DNA of 20,405 bases from Coriobacteriaceae bacterium (GTDB taxonomy: Bacteria; Actinomycetota; Coriobacteriia; Coriobacteriales; Coriobacteriaceae). The translations under genes were made by a program, and so were the position numbers. The notes under the pieces are model-generated. The model worked only from the letters and a program-made list of their open reading frames with translations. It did not search any database and was not told where the DNA came from. Positions 1-7,792 of the stretch are shown here, piece by piece (the stretch's first letter is position 1; every line of letters begins with the position of its first letter). The DNA lies in assembly GCA_902363875.1 (NCBI GenBank), contig CABJBO010000033.1, forward strand, positions 1-20,405, in the 5' to 3' direction.

Positions 1-383
1 AACACGCCGAGCGCCACGGCCAGCGCGCCCGCGCCGAGCGCCGCAAGGGCGAGCAACTTCGCCGCGACGGCGCGCCCGCGCGAGGGGACCGCCGTGAGGT
101 TGGCGAGGCGCCCGGCAGCGCGCTCCTCGTCCACGGCGAGCCCGCAGACGATGGCGGACATGAGCGGCATGAGGGCGCCGAGGAACTGGGCGTAGGCGTC
201 CGCGCCCAGCGCCGGGTCCCATCGGGTTACGGAGAAGTACTCGCCGCAGGCAAGACCGGCTGCCAGGCCGCAGGCGAGGTGCACCGCCGAGAGCGGGGAG
301 CGCGCCAGGCGCAGGGCCTCGGAGAGCAGGGCCCGCGGGAGAGTCATGCGCGGCGTCGGGTCGGAGAGTCGTGTCATGGCCAT
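1..383 (-). CDS. Lantibiotic-immunity type ABC permease, second subunit (MutG/EpiG-like), partial
   Basis: Partial gene: only the first 127 codons lie in the window and the frame stays open to the left edge. The start ATG at 383 overlaps the TGA of the upstream permease (TGATG), so translation is probably coupled; a second ATG lies two codons in. The protein begins MAMTRLSDPTPRM and then shows hydrophobic segments broken by short charged stretches, such as ACGLAAGLACGEYF and FLGALMPLMSAIVCGLAV. A DEERAAGRLANL loop follows, typical of MutG/EpiG-type ABC-2 permeases that come after a MutE-type permease. The inferred role is half of the membrane channel of an exporter protecting the cell from a membrane-active peptide. 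Family assignment rests mainly on gene order; another ABC-2 exporter is possible. Confidence 0.7.
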   Translation of the reverse strand, partial: MAMTRLSDPTPRMTLPRALLSEALRLARSPLSAVHLACGLAAGLACGEYFSVTRWDPALGADAYAQFLGALMPLMSAIVCGLAVDEERAAGRLANLTAVPSRGRAVAAKLLALAALGAGALAVALGV

Positions 384-1153
384 CACCTCTCCTCGGAGCG
401 CGCGAACCAGGCCGCGCCCGCCGCCGTGAGCGCGGCGAACGCGAGCGCACAGACCGCAAGACCCGCCAGCGTGAGCACGCCGTCCGCCGTGAGCGCCCCG
501 CCGAGCGCCATGTCCGCCGCGAGCGGCTCGCCGCTCGGCAGCACGGGGATGAAGCTCGTGGGGATGACCATGCTCGCCGACGGCGGAAAGAGCTGCGGCA
601 GCGGCATCAGCGACCAGGCGAACCCACCCACGAGCTGCGCGGCGAGCGGGCAGAAGATGCCCGCGAGCATGCCGAGCCTCGCCGTGAGGAAGAGCCCTGC
701 GGGGATCATCCACGCCGCGGTCACCGTGTTGGCGAGCGCGCAGAGGAGCATCGTGAGCGTGCCCGCGGCCGTGAGACCCTGCGAGGAGAACGCCGATCCC
801 GCGAGGTAGATGCCGAAGACCACGAGGTTCGAGAGCGTGCAGAGCGCGAGGCACCAGAGCGCCTTGGCCCACCAGGCGCGCCCGAGCGGGAAGCCCAGGC
901 CCAGAAGCCCCCGCATCCGCGTGCGCGCGTCCGCCCGCGCGACGCACGCCACCACGAGCGAGAGAGACACGGGCAGGAAGAGCGCGTACCAGTAGTTCCA
1001 CGCGCTGAAGATCTGCACGCCCCGGTAGGGCATCGCGCCGAGCAGCGGCATCGGCAGCGCCATGAGCACGGCCAGGCGAACCGGTGCCGCGTGGCGCGAC
1101 TTCAGGGCCTCGGCGCGCAGGGCCGCAAGCAGGCCGCCTTTCTCGCCCGTCAT
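383..1153 (-). CDS. Lantibiotic-immunity type ABC permease, first subunit (MutE/EpiE-like)
   Basis: A 256-aa integral membrane protein with about six hydrophobic segments. The N-terminus LLAALRAEALKSRHAAPVRL is the usual cytoplasmic start of MutE/EpiE/SpaE-type permeases (an AE..K..R/T motif), and NYWYALFLPVSLSLVVAC is a typical early membrane segment of the family. ATG at 1153 overlaps the ATPase stop (ATGA, 4 nt), and the stop overlaps the next permease start, so three genes form one tight minus-strand operon. The predicted role is to form, with the second permease and the ATPase, an exporter that expels or shields against lantibiotic-like peptides. No lantibiotic precursor or modification gene is visible here. 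The operon looks more GC-rich than the genes to its right. Confidence 0.8.
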   Translation of the reverse strand: MTGEKGGLLAALRAEALKSRHAAPVRLAVLMALPMPLLGAMPYRGVQIFSAWNYWYALFLPVSLSLVVACVARADARTRMRGLLGLGFPLGRAWWAKALWCLALCTLSNLVVFGIYLAGSAFSSQGLTAAGTLTMLLCALANTVTAAWMIPAGLFLTARLGMLAGIFCPLAAQLVGGFAWSLMPLPQLFPPSASMVIPTSFIPVLPSGEPLAADMALGGALTADGVLTLAGLAVCALAFAALTAAGAAWFARSEER

Positions 1154-1878
1154 GCCGCCACCTCCCCGCGCGCTCGTCGCCCTTCCCGGCAGAAGCTCAT
1201 GAAGAGTTCCTCGAGGTCCTGCCCGGGACGAAGCGCATCCTCGTAGGCGAGGCGCCCCCCGCAGATGATGCCGATGGTGTCCGCCATCTGCTGCACCTCG
1301 GAAAGGATGTGGCTCGAGACGATCACCGTCGTACCCGCCGCCGCGAAGCCGCGGATCTGGTCGCGCAGCTCCTCGATGCCGATGGGGTCGAGGCCGTTGG
1401 TGGGCTCGTCGAGCACGAGCAGGCGTGGCCGGGCGATCAGCGCCAGCGCGAGCCCCAGGCGCTGCCGCATACCCATCGAGAAGCGCCCGGCGCGCTTCTT
1501 CCCGGTGTCCGCGAGGTCCACGGCGGCGAGCACCTCATCTATGCGGCTCTCGGGAAGGCCCAGCAGCGTGGTGCGCACGCGCAGGTTCTCGCGCGCGGTG
1601 AGGTTGGGGTAGAGCGGCGCCTCCTCGATGAGGCTGCCGATTGCGTAGAGGTCCTCGCGGCGCCAGGCGTGCCCGGCAAAGAGGATCTCCCCGGCCGTCG
1701 GCCGCAGCATCCCGCAGATCATCTTGAGCGTTGTCGACTTGCCGGCACCGTTGGGGCCAAGCAGCCCGTACACCTCGCCCTCGCGGATATGAAGGCTCAC
1801 GTCGGCCACGGCGTCCTGCGCCTGGTCGCCGCGGCCGAAGCGCTTGGTGAGCCCGCGCGTCTCGAGCATGTAACCCAT
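1150..1878 (-). CDS. ABC transporter ATPase, lantibiotic-immunity/bacitracin type (MutF-like)
   Basis: A 242-aa nucleotide-binding subunit that powers the two permeases encoded downstream. Visible motifs are Walker A GPNGAGKST (about residues 41-49), the degenerate signature FSMGMRQRL (133-141), Walker B LLVLDEP (153-159) followed by GLDP, and the switch histidine in SSHILS. FSMGMRQRL in place of LSGGQ is usual for the BcrA/MutF/EpiF group. ATG at 1878 is chosen because GAAAGGA lies 7 nt upstream; a second in-frame ATG three codons later is possible. It is the first gene of the operon. The upstream gap to pgsA carries a CACCAT-CC-ATGGTG palindrome that could be an operator. Confidence 0.88.
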   Translation of the reverse strand: MGYMLETRGLTKRFGRGDQAQDAVADVSLHIREGEVYGLLGPNGAGKSTTLKMICGMLRPTAGEILFAGHAWRREDLYAIGSLIEEAPLYPNLTARENLRVRTTLLGLPESRIDEVLAAVDLADTGKKRAGRFSMGMRQRLGLALALIARPRLLVLDEPTNGLDPIGIEELRDQIRGFAAAGTTVIVSSHILSEVQQMADTIGIICGGRLAYEDALRPGQDLEELFMSFCREGRRARGEVAA

Positions 1879-2274
1879 GGGTTCGTCCTTTCTCTTCCGG
1901 GCGCGCGGGCCGAGTCGCCGTGCCCGCGCGCCTCACCTTTCGGGTTCACCATCCATGGTGGGGCGCGTTTCTAACGAAGCCGTAACGGCCGTTGGGTTCT
2001 TTTGGCGCCAACCCTTCTCGACCCGCACATCATGATTAATTTGCTTAAAGCAACAACTTTCCCGATCGATGTAATCACCGAATCAAAACGTGTACGTCAG
2101 CCATCAAAGATGCCGAAAAATGTCATATTTGGAGGCTGATGTACACAAATGCAGAATCCCGCACAACCCAGTAGCATCCTCCATATGTCTGGACTCTCTA
2201 TGCTTACGCTGGATAGACATCGCCGGAACGGGTATAGTAGCGAAAGTTTTGTCGTTAACCAGCGGGGGAGTCCT
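1879..2274. promoter_or_regulatory. Intergenic region between divergent ABC operon and pgsA-like gene
   Basis: About 396 bp with no convincing gene. It should hold the promoters of the leftward ABC operon and the rightward phosphatidyltransferase. Two short palindromes stand out: CACCAT-CC-ATGGTG at 1947-1960, close to the ATPase start, and TTGGCGCCAA at 2002-2011. Either could be a regulator site; no regulator gene is adjacent. An AT-rich stretch lies at about 2030-2130. An open frame runs through 2149-2274 into the phosphatidyltransferase, but its peptide is low in hydrophobicity and unlike the family, so it is treated as non-coding. Confidence 0.4.
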
Positions 2275-2979
2275 GTGGGCATCAAAAAGAAGATCAAAAA
2301 GGAGCTTATCGGCACTTCCGATTACCCGTCGAATAAGATCTTTACGATCTCCAATTTCATCACCTTTACGCGCCTGATCCTCACCCTGGTATTTCTGTAC
2401 CTGTTTGTGACGGATAACAACCGCGTCATCGCCATCGTTATCTACGCCGTTGCCGCCTCTACCGACTGGATGGACGGTCAGATCGCCCGCATGACCAAGA
2501 CGGTCTCGTGGCTCGGCAAGGTCATGGATCCCATCTGCGACCGTGCGCTGCTGTTCACCGGCGTACTTGGGCTGGTGGTCCGCGGAGAGCTGCCCATCTG
2601 GGTCTGCGTGCTCATTATTGGCCGCGACATCTATCTGGGCATCGGCACGCTTATCGTGCGTCATTATCACCGTCGCCCCATCGATGTCGTCTTTCCCGGA
2701 AAGATTGCCACTGCACTGCTCATGACTGGCTTCTCGCTCATGCTGCTCGGGTTCCCCGTTATTGACGGCCTGCATCTTTTACCTTCAACCCTTACGGCCT
2801 TCCCGGGCCTCAACGGAAGCTCGGTGCCCCTCGGCATCTTCTTTGTGTACGGCGGCGTGATCTTCTCCATGCTCACGGCTGTCATCTACTCCATTAAGGG
2901 CGGAGCGGCCATTAAACAAGCTCTCACGCATCCCGAGGACGAGGACATCGACTTTCTGAACCCTGAAATCGAAGACTGA
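2275..2979 (+). CDS. pgsA: CDP-alcohol phosphatidyltransferase, probable phosphatidylglycerophosphate synthase
   Basis: A membrane enzyme that transfers a phosphatidyl group from CDP-diacylglycerol to an alcohol, probably glycerol-3-phosphate in anionic phospholipid synthesis. The family signature D(x2)DG(x2)AR(x8)G(x3)D(x3)D is complete: D64, D67-G68, A71-R72, G81, D85 and D89 in the 234-aa protein. Several membrane segments follow (for example VLGLVV and the VCVLII region). GTG at 2275 is chosen because GGGGGAG lies 4 nt upstream and the family usually begins shortly before the first helix; an upstream in-frame ATG at 2149 would add 42 unlike residues. The end is acidic (EDEDIDFLNPEIED). 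Substrate identity (PgsA versus another member) is inferred from context with the FHA and MerR genes. Confidence 0.85.
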   Translation: MGIKKKIKKELIGTSDYPSNKIFTISNFITFTRLILTLVFLYLFVTDNNRVIAIVIYAVAASTDWMDGQIARMTKTVSWLGKVMDPICDRALLFTGVLGLVVRGELPIWVCVLIIGRDIYLGIGTLIVRHYHRRPIDVVFPGKIATALLMTGFSLMLLGFPVIDGLHLLPSTLTAFPGLNGSSVPLGIFFVYGGVIFSMLTAVIYSIKGGAAIKQALTHPEDEDIDFLNPEIED

Positions 2980-3045
2980 TTCGTTGGGGTATGATTACGT
3001 ACGGTTCATTATTTGCGGCACGTCCGCGATAAGTTAGGGGTTGTC

Positions 3046-3480
3046 ATGGACAACATGGTTAACAATATGCCTCACAATGATAAGACTGCTGACGCTACCT
3101 GCGTATTCCGCGTGCCTTCAAGCGACGTCACCGTTCCCGACCTCATGGCCAACGTGCGCATCACCGCCCCCGTTCTGTCCATCGTCAAGGGTCCGCAGAC
3201 TGGTGCCGCCTTTGAGCTCGAGGACGACGTGACCACCATCGGCCGCGATCCTGCGAACGGCATCTTCCTCAATGACATGACCGTTTCGCGTAGCCACGCG
3301 CGCATTATTCGCGAGGGCCTCGGCGCTCGCATTGAGGACCTGGGCTCGCTCAATGGCACCTGGGTCGACGGCGCCATTGTCAATGCGGCCCCGCTGCACG
3401 ATGGTTCTTCCGTCCAGATCGGTACGTTTACGCTCATCTACCACGAGAGCACGCCGGAGCGCATCGAAACCGGTGAGTAG
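3046..3480 (+). CDS. FHA-domain protein (GarA-like position)
   Basis: A 144-aa protein with one C-terminal forkhead-associated domain, a phosphothreonine-binding module. The FHA core is clear: GRDPANGIFLND, then VSRSHARI, then EDLGSLNGTWVDG, holding the conserved GR, SRxH and NGT residues. The first ~45 residues look disordered. I do not see the ETTS phosphorylation motif of mycobacterial GarA, so equivalence to GarA is not established. ATG at 3046 is preferred over an ATG eleven codons earlier because TTAGGGG lies just upstream. The stop is 3 nt from the MerR gene, so the two are co-transcribed. FHA next to an FtsR-type MerR gene and near pgsA is an actinobacterial arrangement. Confidence 0.85.
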   Translation: MDNMVNNMPHNDKTADATCVFRVPSSDVTVPDLMANVRITAPVLSIVKGPQTGAAFELEDDVTTIGRDPANGIFLNDMTVSRSHARIIREGLGARIEDLGSLNGTWVDGAIVNAAPLHDGSSVQIGTFTLIYHESTPERIETGE

Positions 3481-3483
3481 GGC

Positions 3484-4362
3484 ATGGCCGAACGCAACTA
3501 TCTGAGTATCGGCCAAGTCGTCAACCTTCTTCGAGGCGCATACCCCGATCTTTCGAACTCAAAAATTAGATTTCTAGAAGATGAGGGGCTCATTACCCCT
3601 CATCGTACGCCTAAGGGATACCGTCAGTACTCCAAGGAGGACGTTGATCGCCTGGAGGTCATTCTGCACTTGCAGAAGACCCGCTACATGCCGCTCAACG
3701 TGATTAAGCAGCGCTTGGAAAACGCCACGGACCTGTCAACGCTCGCCTACGAGGTGGGCTTGCTGTCCGATGTTCCGCTTAAGACGGAGCCCAAGGAGAC
3801 CAAACAAAAGCTGCATCCCATCGAGACCATTCCCGATATGCTGGGCGTCGAGATCTCGTTTATCCGCTCGCTCGCCGAGAACGACCTCATTCGCATCATC
3901 AAGAGTCCGCAGAACCGTGAGCTCGTCGATGGTCGCGATTTTCCGATCATCCGCTACTGCTCCGAGCTGTCACGCTTCCATATCGAGCCGCGCAACCTGC
4001 GTCAGTACGTGTCTTCCGCCAACCGCGAATCCTCGATGTTTGAGCAAGTGCTCGTAAGCATGCTCGGCATGGACACCTCCGATGACGAGCGCGACGCCAA
4101 GCTCGAGCGTGCGTTTAAGAAGCTTCACGACCTGACGGAGGGTGTGCACACTGCGCTGCTCAAGAACCGCGTTTTTGAGTCGCTCAACGCCGTGGTCGAG
4201 GACGCCGACATCGATGCACTCGATGAGGAAATCACTCGCTCCGAGTTCACCAAAGCAAAAAACGAAGAAACTGTCGCGCCGGCTTCGCACGAGGATTCTC
4301 TCGTAAAGCCGCTCAAGGTCGTCGCCCCTTCGCAAACCGGCACCGCCACCGCGGGCAAATAA
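3484..4362 (+). CDS. MerR-family regulator with two DNA-binding-like domains (FtsR-like)
   Basis: A 292-aa protein starting with a MerR helix-turn-helix: YLSIGQVVNLL, then KIRFLEDEGLITPHRT and GYRQYSKEDVDRLEVIL (about residues 6-65). A second MerR-like winged helix is likely around 115-180 (ETIPDMLGVEISFIRSLAEND...LIRIIKSP...YCSELSRFHIEPRNLRQY). This matches the actinobacterial FtsR group, which includes a corynebacterial activator of ftsZ and mycobacterial Rv1828. The C-terminal 60 residues are acidic and low-complexity. It starts 3 nt after the FHA gene stop. By analogy it may tie cell division or metabolism to the FHA protein, but the targets here are unknown. Confidence 0.82.
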   Translation: MAERNYLSIGQVVNLLRGAYPDLSNSKIRFLEDEGLITPHRTPKGYRQYSKEDVDRLEVILHLQKTRYMPLNVIKQRLENATDLSTLAYEVGLLSDVPLKTEPKETKQKLHPIETIPDMLGVEISFIRSLAENDLIRIIKSPQNRELVDGRDFPIIRYCSELSRFHIEPRNLRQYVSSANRESSMFEQVLVSMLGMDTSDDERDAKLERAFKKLHDLTEGVHTALLKNRVFESLNAVVEDADIDALDEEITRSEFTKAKNEETVAPASHEDSLVKPLKVVAPSQTGTATAGK

Positions 4363-4402
4363 CAGCTGCCGCTTATCCGGCAACCCATTGAAAGGTCATG
4401 CA

Positions 4403-4933
4403 ATGTACGACTTCGAATCTCAAATCGTCGACATCCCCGACTATCCCGAGCCCGGAGTCATCTTTAAAGACATCACGCCGCTCTTTGGCAATCCCGAGGC
4501 GCTCAAAGCCATGACCGATGCCCTCGCCGAGCACTTTGCCGGCATGGGAATCACCAAGGTCGTGGGCCCAGAGGCTCGAGGCTTTATGGTTGGCGTACCG
4601 GTGGCTGTAGCCCTTGGCGCCGGCTTTGTTCCCGCACGTAAACCGGGCAAGCTGCCGCGCGAGACCGTGAGCCAAAGCTATGAGCTCGAATACGGAACGG
4701 ATTCCATTGAGATCCATGCCGACGCTATCAGCTCTAAAGATACCGTGTTGATTCTGGACGACTTGGTCGCGACGGGCGGAACCGTCGAGGCAACAGGTAA
4801 ACTGGTGCGAGATATGGGCGCAAAGCTTATCGGTTACGGTTGTATACTTGAGCTTGCGTTTCTCAACCCGCGCGAGAAGCTCACGCCGTCTGATGACGAT
4901 GTGGAGCTCTTTAGCCTGGTGACGGTAGACTAG
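4403..4933 (+). CDS. apt: Adenine phosphoribosyltransferase
   Basis: A 176-aa cytoplasmic purine-salvage enzyme that joins adenine to PRPP, giving AMP and pyrophosphate. Typical Apt segments are present: IPDYPEPGVIFKDITPL near the N-terminus, GPEARGFMVG, VPARKPGKLPRE, and the PRPP loop VLILDDLVATGGT. Length is normal. ATG at 4403 is chosen because GAAAGG lies 7 nt upstream; the in-frame TTG at 4388 lies inside that site's upstream region and would add five unsupported residues. It follows the MerR gene by 40 bp with no visible terminator, so it may be in the same transcript. The NlpC/P60 gene follows after 32 bp. Confidence 0.95.
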   Translation: MYDFESQIVDIPDYPEPGVIFKDITPLFGNPEALKAMTDALAEHFAGMGITKVVGPEARGFMVGVPVAVALGAGFVPARKPGKLPRETVSQSYELEYGTDSIEIHADAISSKDTVLILDDLVATGGTVEATGKLVRDMGAKLIGYGCILELAFLNPREKLTPSDDDVELFSLVTVD

Positions 4934-4965
4934 CCGTTACCCTTAGTTACTGGAAAGGAAGCTAC

Positions 4966-6063
4966 ATGCGCACAGCAAACACGCACAAAAACATGGCACG
5001 CTGCGCTGCTACGGCAACCCTCGCTTGTGTTTTGGGCTTGGGCCTCGCGGCTCCTGCCTACGCCGATACCGCATCCGACCTTGCCGCTGCTCGAACGAAG
5101 CTCGAGCAGATCGGTACCCAAACCCAGCAGATTTACGATGAGCTCGCCACGCAGACGCAGGCGCTCGATCAGACTGCTGGCGAGATCACGCAAAAGCAGC
5201 AGGAGATCGCTGACGGTCAGGCCAAGCTCTCGACCTATGTCGCCGGCGAGTACAAAACCGGCGGTCTGAGCCTGCTTCAGGTTTTGACGGGTGTCGATGA
5301 TCTGAGCGATATGCTCAACCGTCTGTTCTACTACGGCAAGGTGTCCGACAAGCAGGCCAAGACCATCCAAGAGGTAAAGGAGCTTAAGCAGCAGCTCACC
5401 GATAAGCAGGCCGAGCAGGAGAAGAACGTCGCCACCACGCAAAAGAAGGTCGACGAGCTTAACGCCCAGCAGGCTGAAGCCCAGAACGTCGTAAATTCCC
5501 TGGATTCGCAGCTGCAGGCCGAGCTTGCCGCCGAGGCCGAGGCCAATGCCGCGCTGCAGGCCGGCATCAACGCCAGCACCGCCGAGAAGGCCACGGTGAG
5601 CAACGACACCGCCGGTACGACCGAGAACACCAACAATGGAGGCGGCGACACGCCTGCACCCACGCCCGCTCCTGCTCCTACGCCGCAGCCCGCTCCCGCT
5701 CCGGCTCCGGCCCCTTCGGCGCCGAGCCAGTCCGTTGACGGCGGCTCCGTTGTTTCGCGTGCCTACAGCAAGCTTGGTTGCGCTTATTCCTGGGGCGGTA
5801 TTGGACCGAACAGCTTCGACTGCTCCGGCTTTGTGAGCTACTGCCTCACGGGTCGTTACTGCCGTCTGGGTACCACTGGTGACTTTATGGGCTGGACTCG
5901 TGTGTCTGATCCACAGCCCGGCGACGTCGTAGTTAACTCTTATCACACCGGCATCTACATCGGTAACGGCCAGATGATCCATGCTTCCGACTACAGCACG
6001 GGCGTTATCATCAGCTCCGTCGCAGCCGGTATGAACAACAACTACATCTTCGTACGCTACTAA
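4966..6063 (+). CDS. Secreted NlpC/P60 peptidoglycan hydrolase with coiled-coil domain
   Basis: A 365-aa exported protein. A signal peptide covers about residues 1-33 (basic start, ATLACVLGLGLAAPAYA, cleavage before DTAS). A long coiled coil follows (about 37-205, rich in E, K, Q and A), like the N-terminal domains of RipA/PcsB-type hydrolases. A Pro/Ala linker (about 228-255) precedes a C-terminal NlpC/P60 domain. Catalytic residues are visible: C286 in FDCSGFVSYC, H327 in SYHTGIYIG and H339 in QMIHASDY. It probably cuts peptide stems of peptidoglycan, for example at cell separation, with the coiled coil controlling activity. GGAAAGGA lies upstream of ATG 4966. A strong terminator follows at 6086. 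Confidence 0.92.
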   Translation: MRTANTHKNMARCAATATLACVLGLGLAAPAYADTASDLAAARTKLEQIGTQTQQIYDELATQTQALDQTAGEITQKQQEIADGQAKLSTYVAGEYKTGGLSLLQVLTGVDDLSDMLNRLFYYGKVSDKQAKTIQEVKELKQQLTDKQAEQEKNVATTQKKVDELNAQQAEAQNVVNSLDSQLQAELAAEAEANAALQAGINASTAEKATVSNDTAGTTENTNNGGGDTPAPTPAPAPTPQPAPAPAPAPSAPSQSVDGGSVVSRAYSKLGCAYSWGGIGPNSFDCSGFVSYCLTGRYCRLGTTGDFMGWTRVSDPQPGDVVVNSYHTGIYIGNGQMIHASDYSTGVIISSVAAGMNNNYIFVRY

Positions 6064-6085
6064 TTTATTACTACAGCGAACGAAC

Positions 6086-6126
6086 ATGGGCCTCGCGATC
6101 TTGAGTCACGAGGCCCATTCTTTTTG
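6086..6126 (+). terminator. Rho-independent terminator after NlpC/P60 gene
   Basis: The 10-bp stem ATGGGCCTCG (6086-6095) pairs with CGAGGCCCAT (6109-6118) across a 13-nt loop and is followed by TTCTTTTTG. It lies 23 bp after the NlpC/P60 stop and closes the preceding transcript. Confidence 0.9.
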
Positions 6127-6150
6127 CCCCTACCGTTTGCCATAAAATCA

Positions 6151-6212
6151 GGATGGCTATCTAGTATTCAAAACTAGATAGCCATCCAATCAATCAAAAA
6201 GATGGCTATAAT
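6151..6212 (+). promoter_or_regulatory. 15-bp palindrome plus third half-site overlapping a -10 box, upstream of degV-type gene
   Basis: GGATGGCTATCTAGT (6151-6165) and its exact reverse complement (6173-6187) flank a 7-nt spacer. The core GATGGCTAT recurs a third time at 6201-6209, where it runs into TATAAT (6207-6212), a perfect -10 hexamer 30 bp before the DegV start codon. No good -35 hexamer is visible at the normal distance, so activation or an unusual promoter is possible. The lack of a T-run and the third copy argue for protein-binding sites over a terminator. Confidence 0.6.
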
Positions 6213-6241
6213 TGTTGAGGAACAAATAGAAAGGACCCTCA

Positions 6242-7108
6242 ATGAGCTGGGCGCTTATCTCCGATTCGAGCTGCAATCTTCGCGATTGGCAGCCAACCGC
6301 ACCTCATACCACCTTTGCATTTGCACCCCTTAAGATCCGAGTGGGGGAGCGTGAGTTTGTCGATGACCTCACGCTCGACGTTCACGAGCTCAATTGCGCC
6401 GTGCAGGCGGAGTCGAGCGCTTCTTCGAGCGCCTGTCCAAGCGTAGGTGAGTGGGCCGAACTCTTTAGGCTTGCCGACAAGACGATTTGTATGCCCATCT
6501 CGGAGGGCGTCTCGGGAAGCTACAATGCCGCGGCCACCGCACGTGACATGGTGCTTGCCGAAGAGCCGGACCGACAGATTCATCTGGTCAATTCACGCGG
6601 AGCCGGCGGCAAAATGGACCTGATCTTCCTGCTGTTCGACCGCTATCTTGCAAGCAACCCGGATACCTCCTTTGAGGACGCCTGCGCCTACTTCGATAGC
6701 TTGGAGCAGCAGAGCAAGATCCTCTTTAGTTTGTGCAATTACGAAAACCTTGCGAAGGCCGGACGTATCCCTAAGGCGGCCGGCGTTATTGCTAACAAGC
6801 TCAATATCCGCATTTTGGGCACGGCGAGCGAAGCGGGCAAAATTGAACTCGTTGGGCACACCCGCGGCGAAAAGAAGATGCTCACCAAGATTGTCGACAC
6901 CATGGAGGCCGAAGGCTTTACCGGCGGCGAGGTCGTTATCGACCATGTCGAGAATGAGGCGGGCGCCCAGGCGCTTGCCAGCCGCATTGTGGAGCATTGG
7001 CCCGGCTCCAAGACGATTATCATGCCCTGTAACGGGCTAGATTCATACTATGCCGAGATGCACGGCCTCATTATCGGCTACGGTATGGGCGTGGCGTCGG
7101 GCCGATAA
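6242..7108 (+). CDS. DegV family fatty-acid-binding protein
   Basis: A 288-aa DegV/FakB-like protein. Family features are the N-terminal ALISDSSCNL strand-turn, the SEGVSGSYNAA loop that contacts the lipid carboxylate, the VNSRGAGG segment, and the AKAGRIPKAAGVIANKLNIRIL region typical of the second domain. Such proteins bind a fatty acid and may present it to a FakA-type kinase; no kinase gene is in this window, so its use here is unknown. GAAAGGA lies 6 nt before ATG 6242. Transcription is probably controlled by the palindromic region at 6151-6212. It is a single-gene unit ending in a strong bidirectional terminator. Confidence 0.88.
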   Translation: MSWALISDSSCNLRDWQPTAPHTTFAFAPLKIRVGEREFVDDLTLDVHELNCAVQAESSASSSACPSVGEWAELFRLADKTICMPISEGVSGSYNAAATARDMVLAEEPDRQIHLVNSRGAGGKMDLIFLLFDRYLASNPDTSFEDACAYFDSLEQQSKILFSLCNYENLAKAGRIPKAAGVIANKLNIRILGTASEAGKIELVGHTRGEKKMLTKIVDTMEAEGFTGGEVVIDHVENEAGAQALASRIVEHWPGSKTIIMPCNGLDSYYAEMHGLIIGYGMGVASGR

Positions 7109-7127
7109 AATCCAACTAGACAAACGT

Positions 7128-7168
7128 ACGGGCGGGATAAGGAGCCATTGGCTCTTTATCCCGCCCGT
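7128..7168. terminator. Bidirectional terminator between convergent genes
   Basis: A 19-bp stem (one G-U pair) is formed by 7128-7146, ACGGGCGGGATAAGGAGCC, and 7150-7168 around a 3-nt ATT loop. It lies between the convergent DegV and DUF1836 genes and probably serves both. T-runs are weak on both sides (CTTAT to the right, ACGTTTG on the minus side). Confidence 0.8.
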
Positions 7169-7180
7169 CTTATACCTCGG

Positions 7181-7792
7181 TTAGCTATTAAACCCATTGA
7201 ACTTGAGATAGCTCATCAGATACGCCTTCGAAACGAAGGACGATACCGCACTGCGCACGAGCAGCGATTCGCGCGTAACCTGATGTGCGGTATCGGGCAC
7301 GGGAGTCTGCTCAACAGAAAACGCCGCACGAATCGATGCCTCGAGCTGATCGACAACATAATCGAAAGCCGTCGGAGCGTCGTAGCTCAAGCGCTGAATA
7401 TTAAAGAGCGCCTGAACCGCAGCGATGGGCAGCACCTGCTTAAAGATACAAATGGCGATGAGACGCGCAATCTGCTCACGGCCATACTGCTTTTTAACTG
7501 GAGCAGGAACGAGGCCGACCTTCACGTAGTTATTGATCATCGATGGCGTAATAACGGGCTGCTCTACGCAAATCGAAAGCGGCTCCATCCACAGTGCAAC
7601 ATATTCAATAACCTGATCGCGATAGAGCGTTACGTTGGGCAGCTGGTCATAGCGTGGCAGGCTCAACGCGTTGAGTTTACCCACCATATCGGACTGAATA
7701 AATGCATCCGGCAGAACCGTCGGCTGAATATCCTCAGGCTTAATGCTGACCGACGTATCGGACATCGGGATAACATGTTTAACGTGGTTCAT
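7181..7792 (-). CDS. DUF1836 domain protein
   Basis: A 203-aa protein of the DUF1836 family (function unknown), which carries a MerR-like helix-turn-helix. The segment VITPSMINNYVKVGLVPAPVKKQYGREQIARLIAICIFKQVLP reads like a MerR recognition helix and wing, with the conserved T..MINNY.K and KxYxREQIA pattern; the remainder is helical. It is probably a DNA-binding regulator. ATG at 7792 is chosen because GGAGG lies 6 nt upstream; the frame is open a further 43 codons, but that part has no family features. It is a single minus-strand gene converging on the DegV gene. Confidence 0.8.
   Translation of the reverse strand: MNHVKHVIPMSDTSVSIKPEDIQPTVLPDAFIQSDMVGKLNALSLPRYDQLPNVTLYRDQVIEYVALWMEPLSICVEQPVITPSMINNYVKVGLVPAPVKKQYGREQIARLIAICIFKQVLPIAAVQALFNIQRLSYDAPTAFDYVVDQLEASIRAAFSVEQTPVPDTAHQVTRESLLVRSAVSSFVSKAYLMSYLKFNGFNS

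Noticed and set aside
371..1246. Long plus-strand open frame of 291 codons opposite the ABC permease
   Set aside because: Its translation is arginine/glutamate/histidine-rich low complexity, an antisense shadow of GC-rich coding DNA; the minus-strand frames have clear transporter motifs.
1084..1974. Plus-strand 296-codon open frame opposite the ATPase
   Set aside because: No motifs and no start signal; the opposite strand encodes an ATPase with all its motifs.
4930..6087. Minus-strand 385-codon open frame opposite the NlpC/P60 gene
   Set aside because: Leucine/glycine/arginine-rich shadow frame; the plus strand has a signal peptide, coiled coil and catalytic residues.
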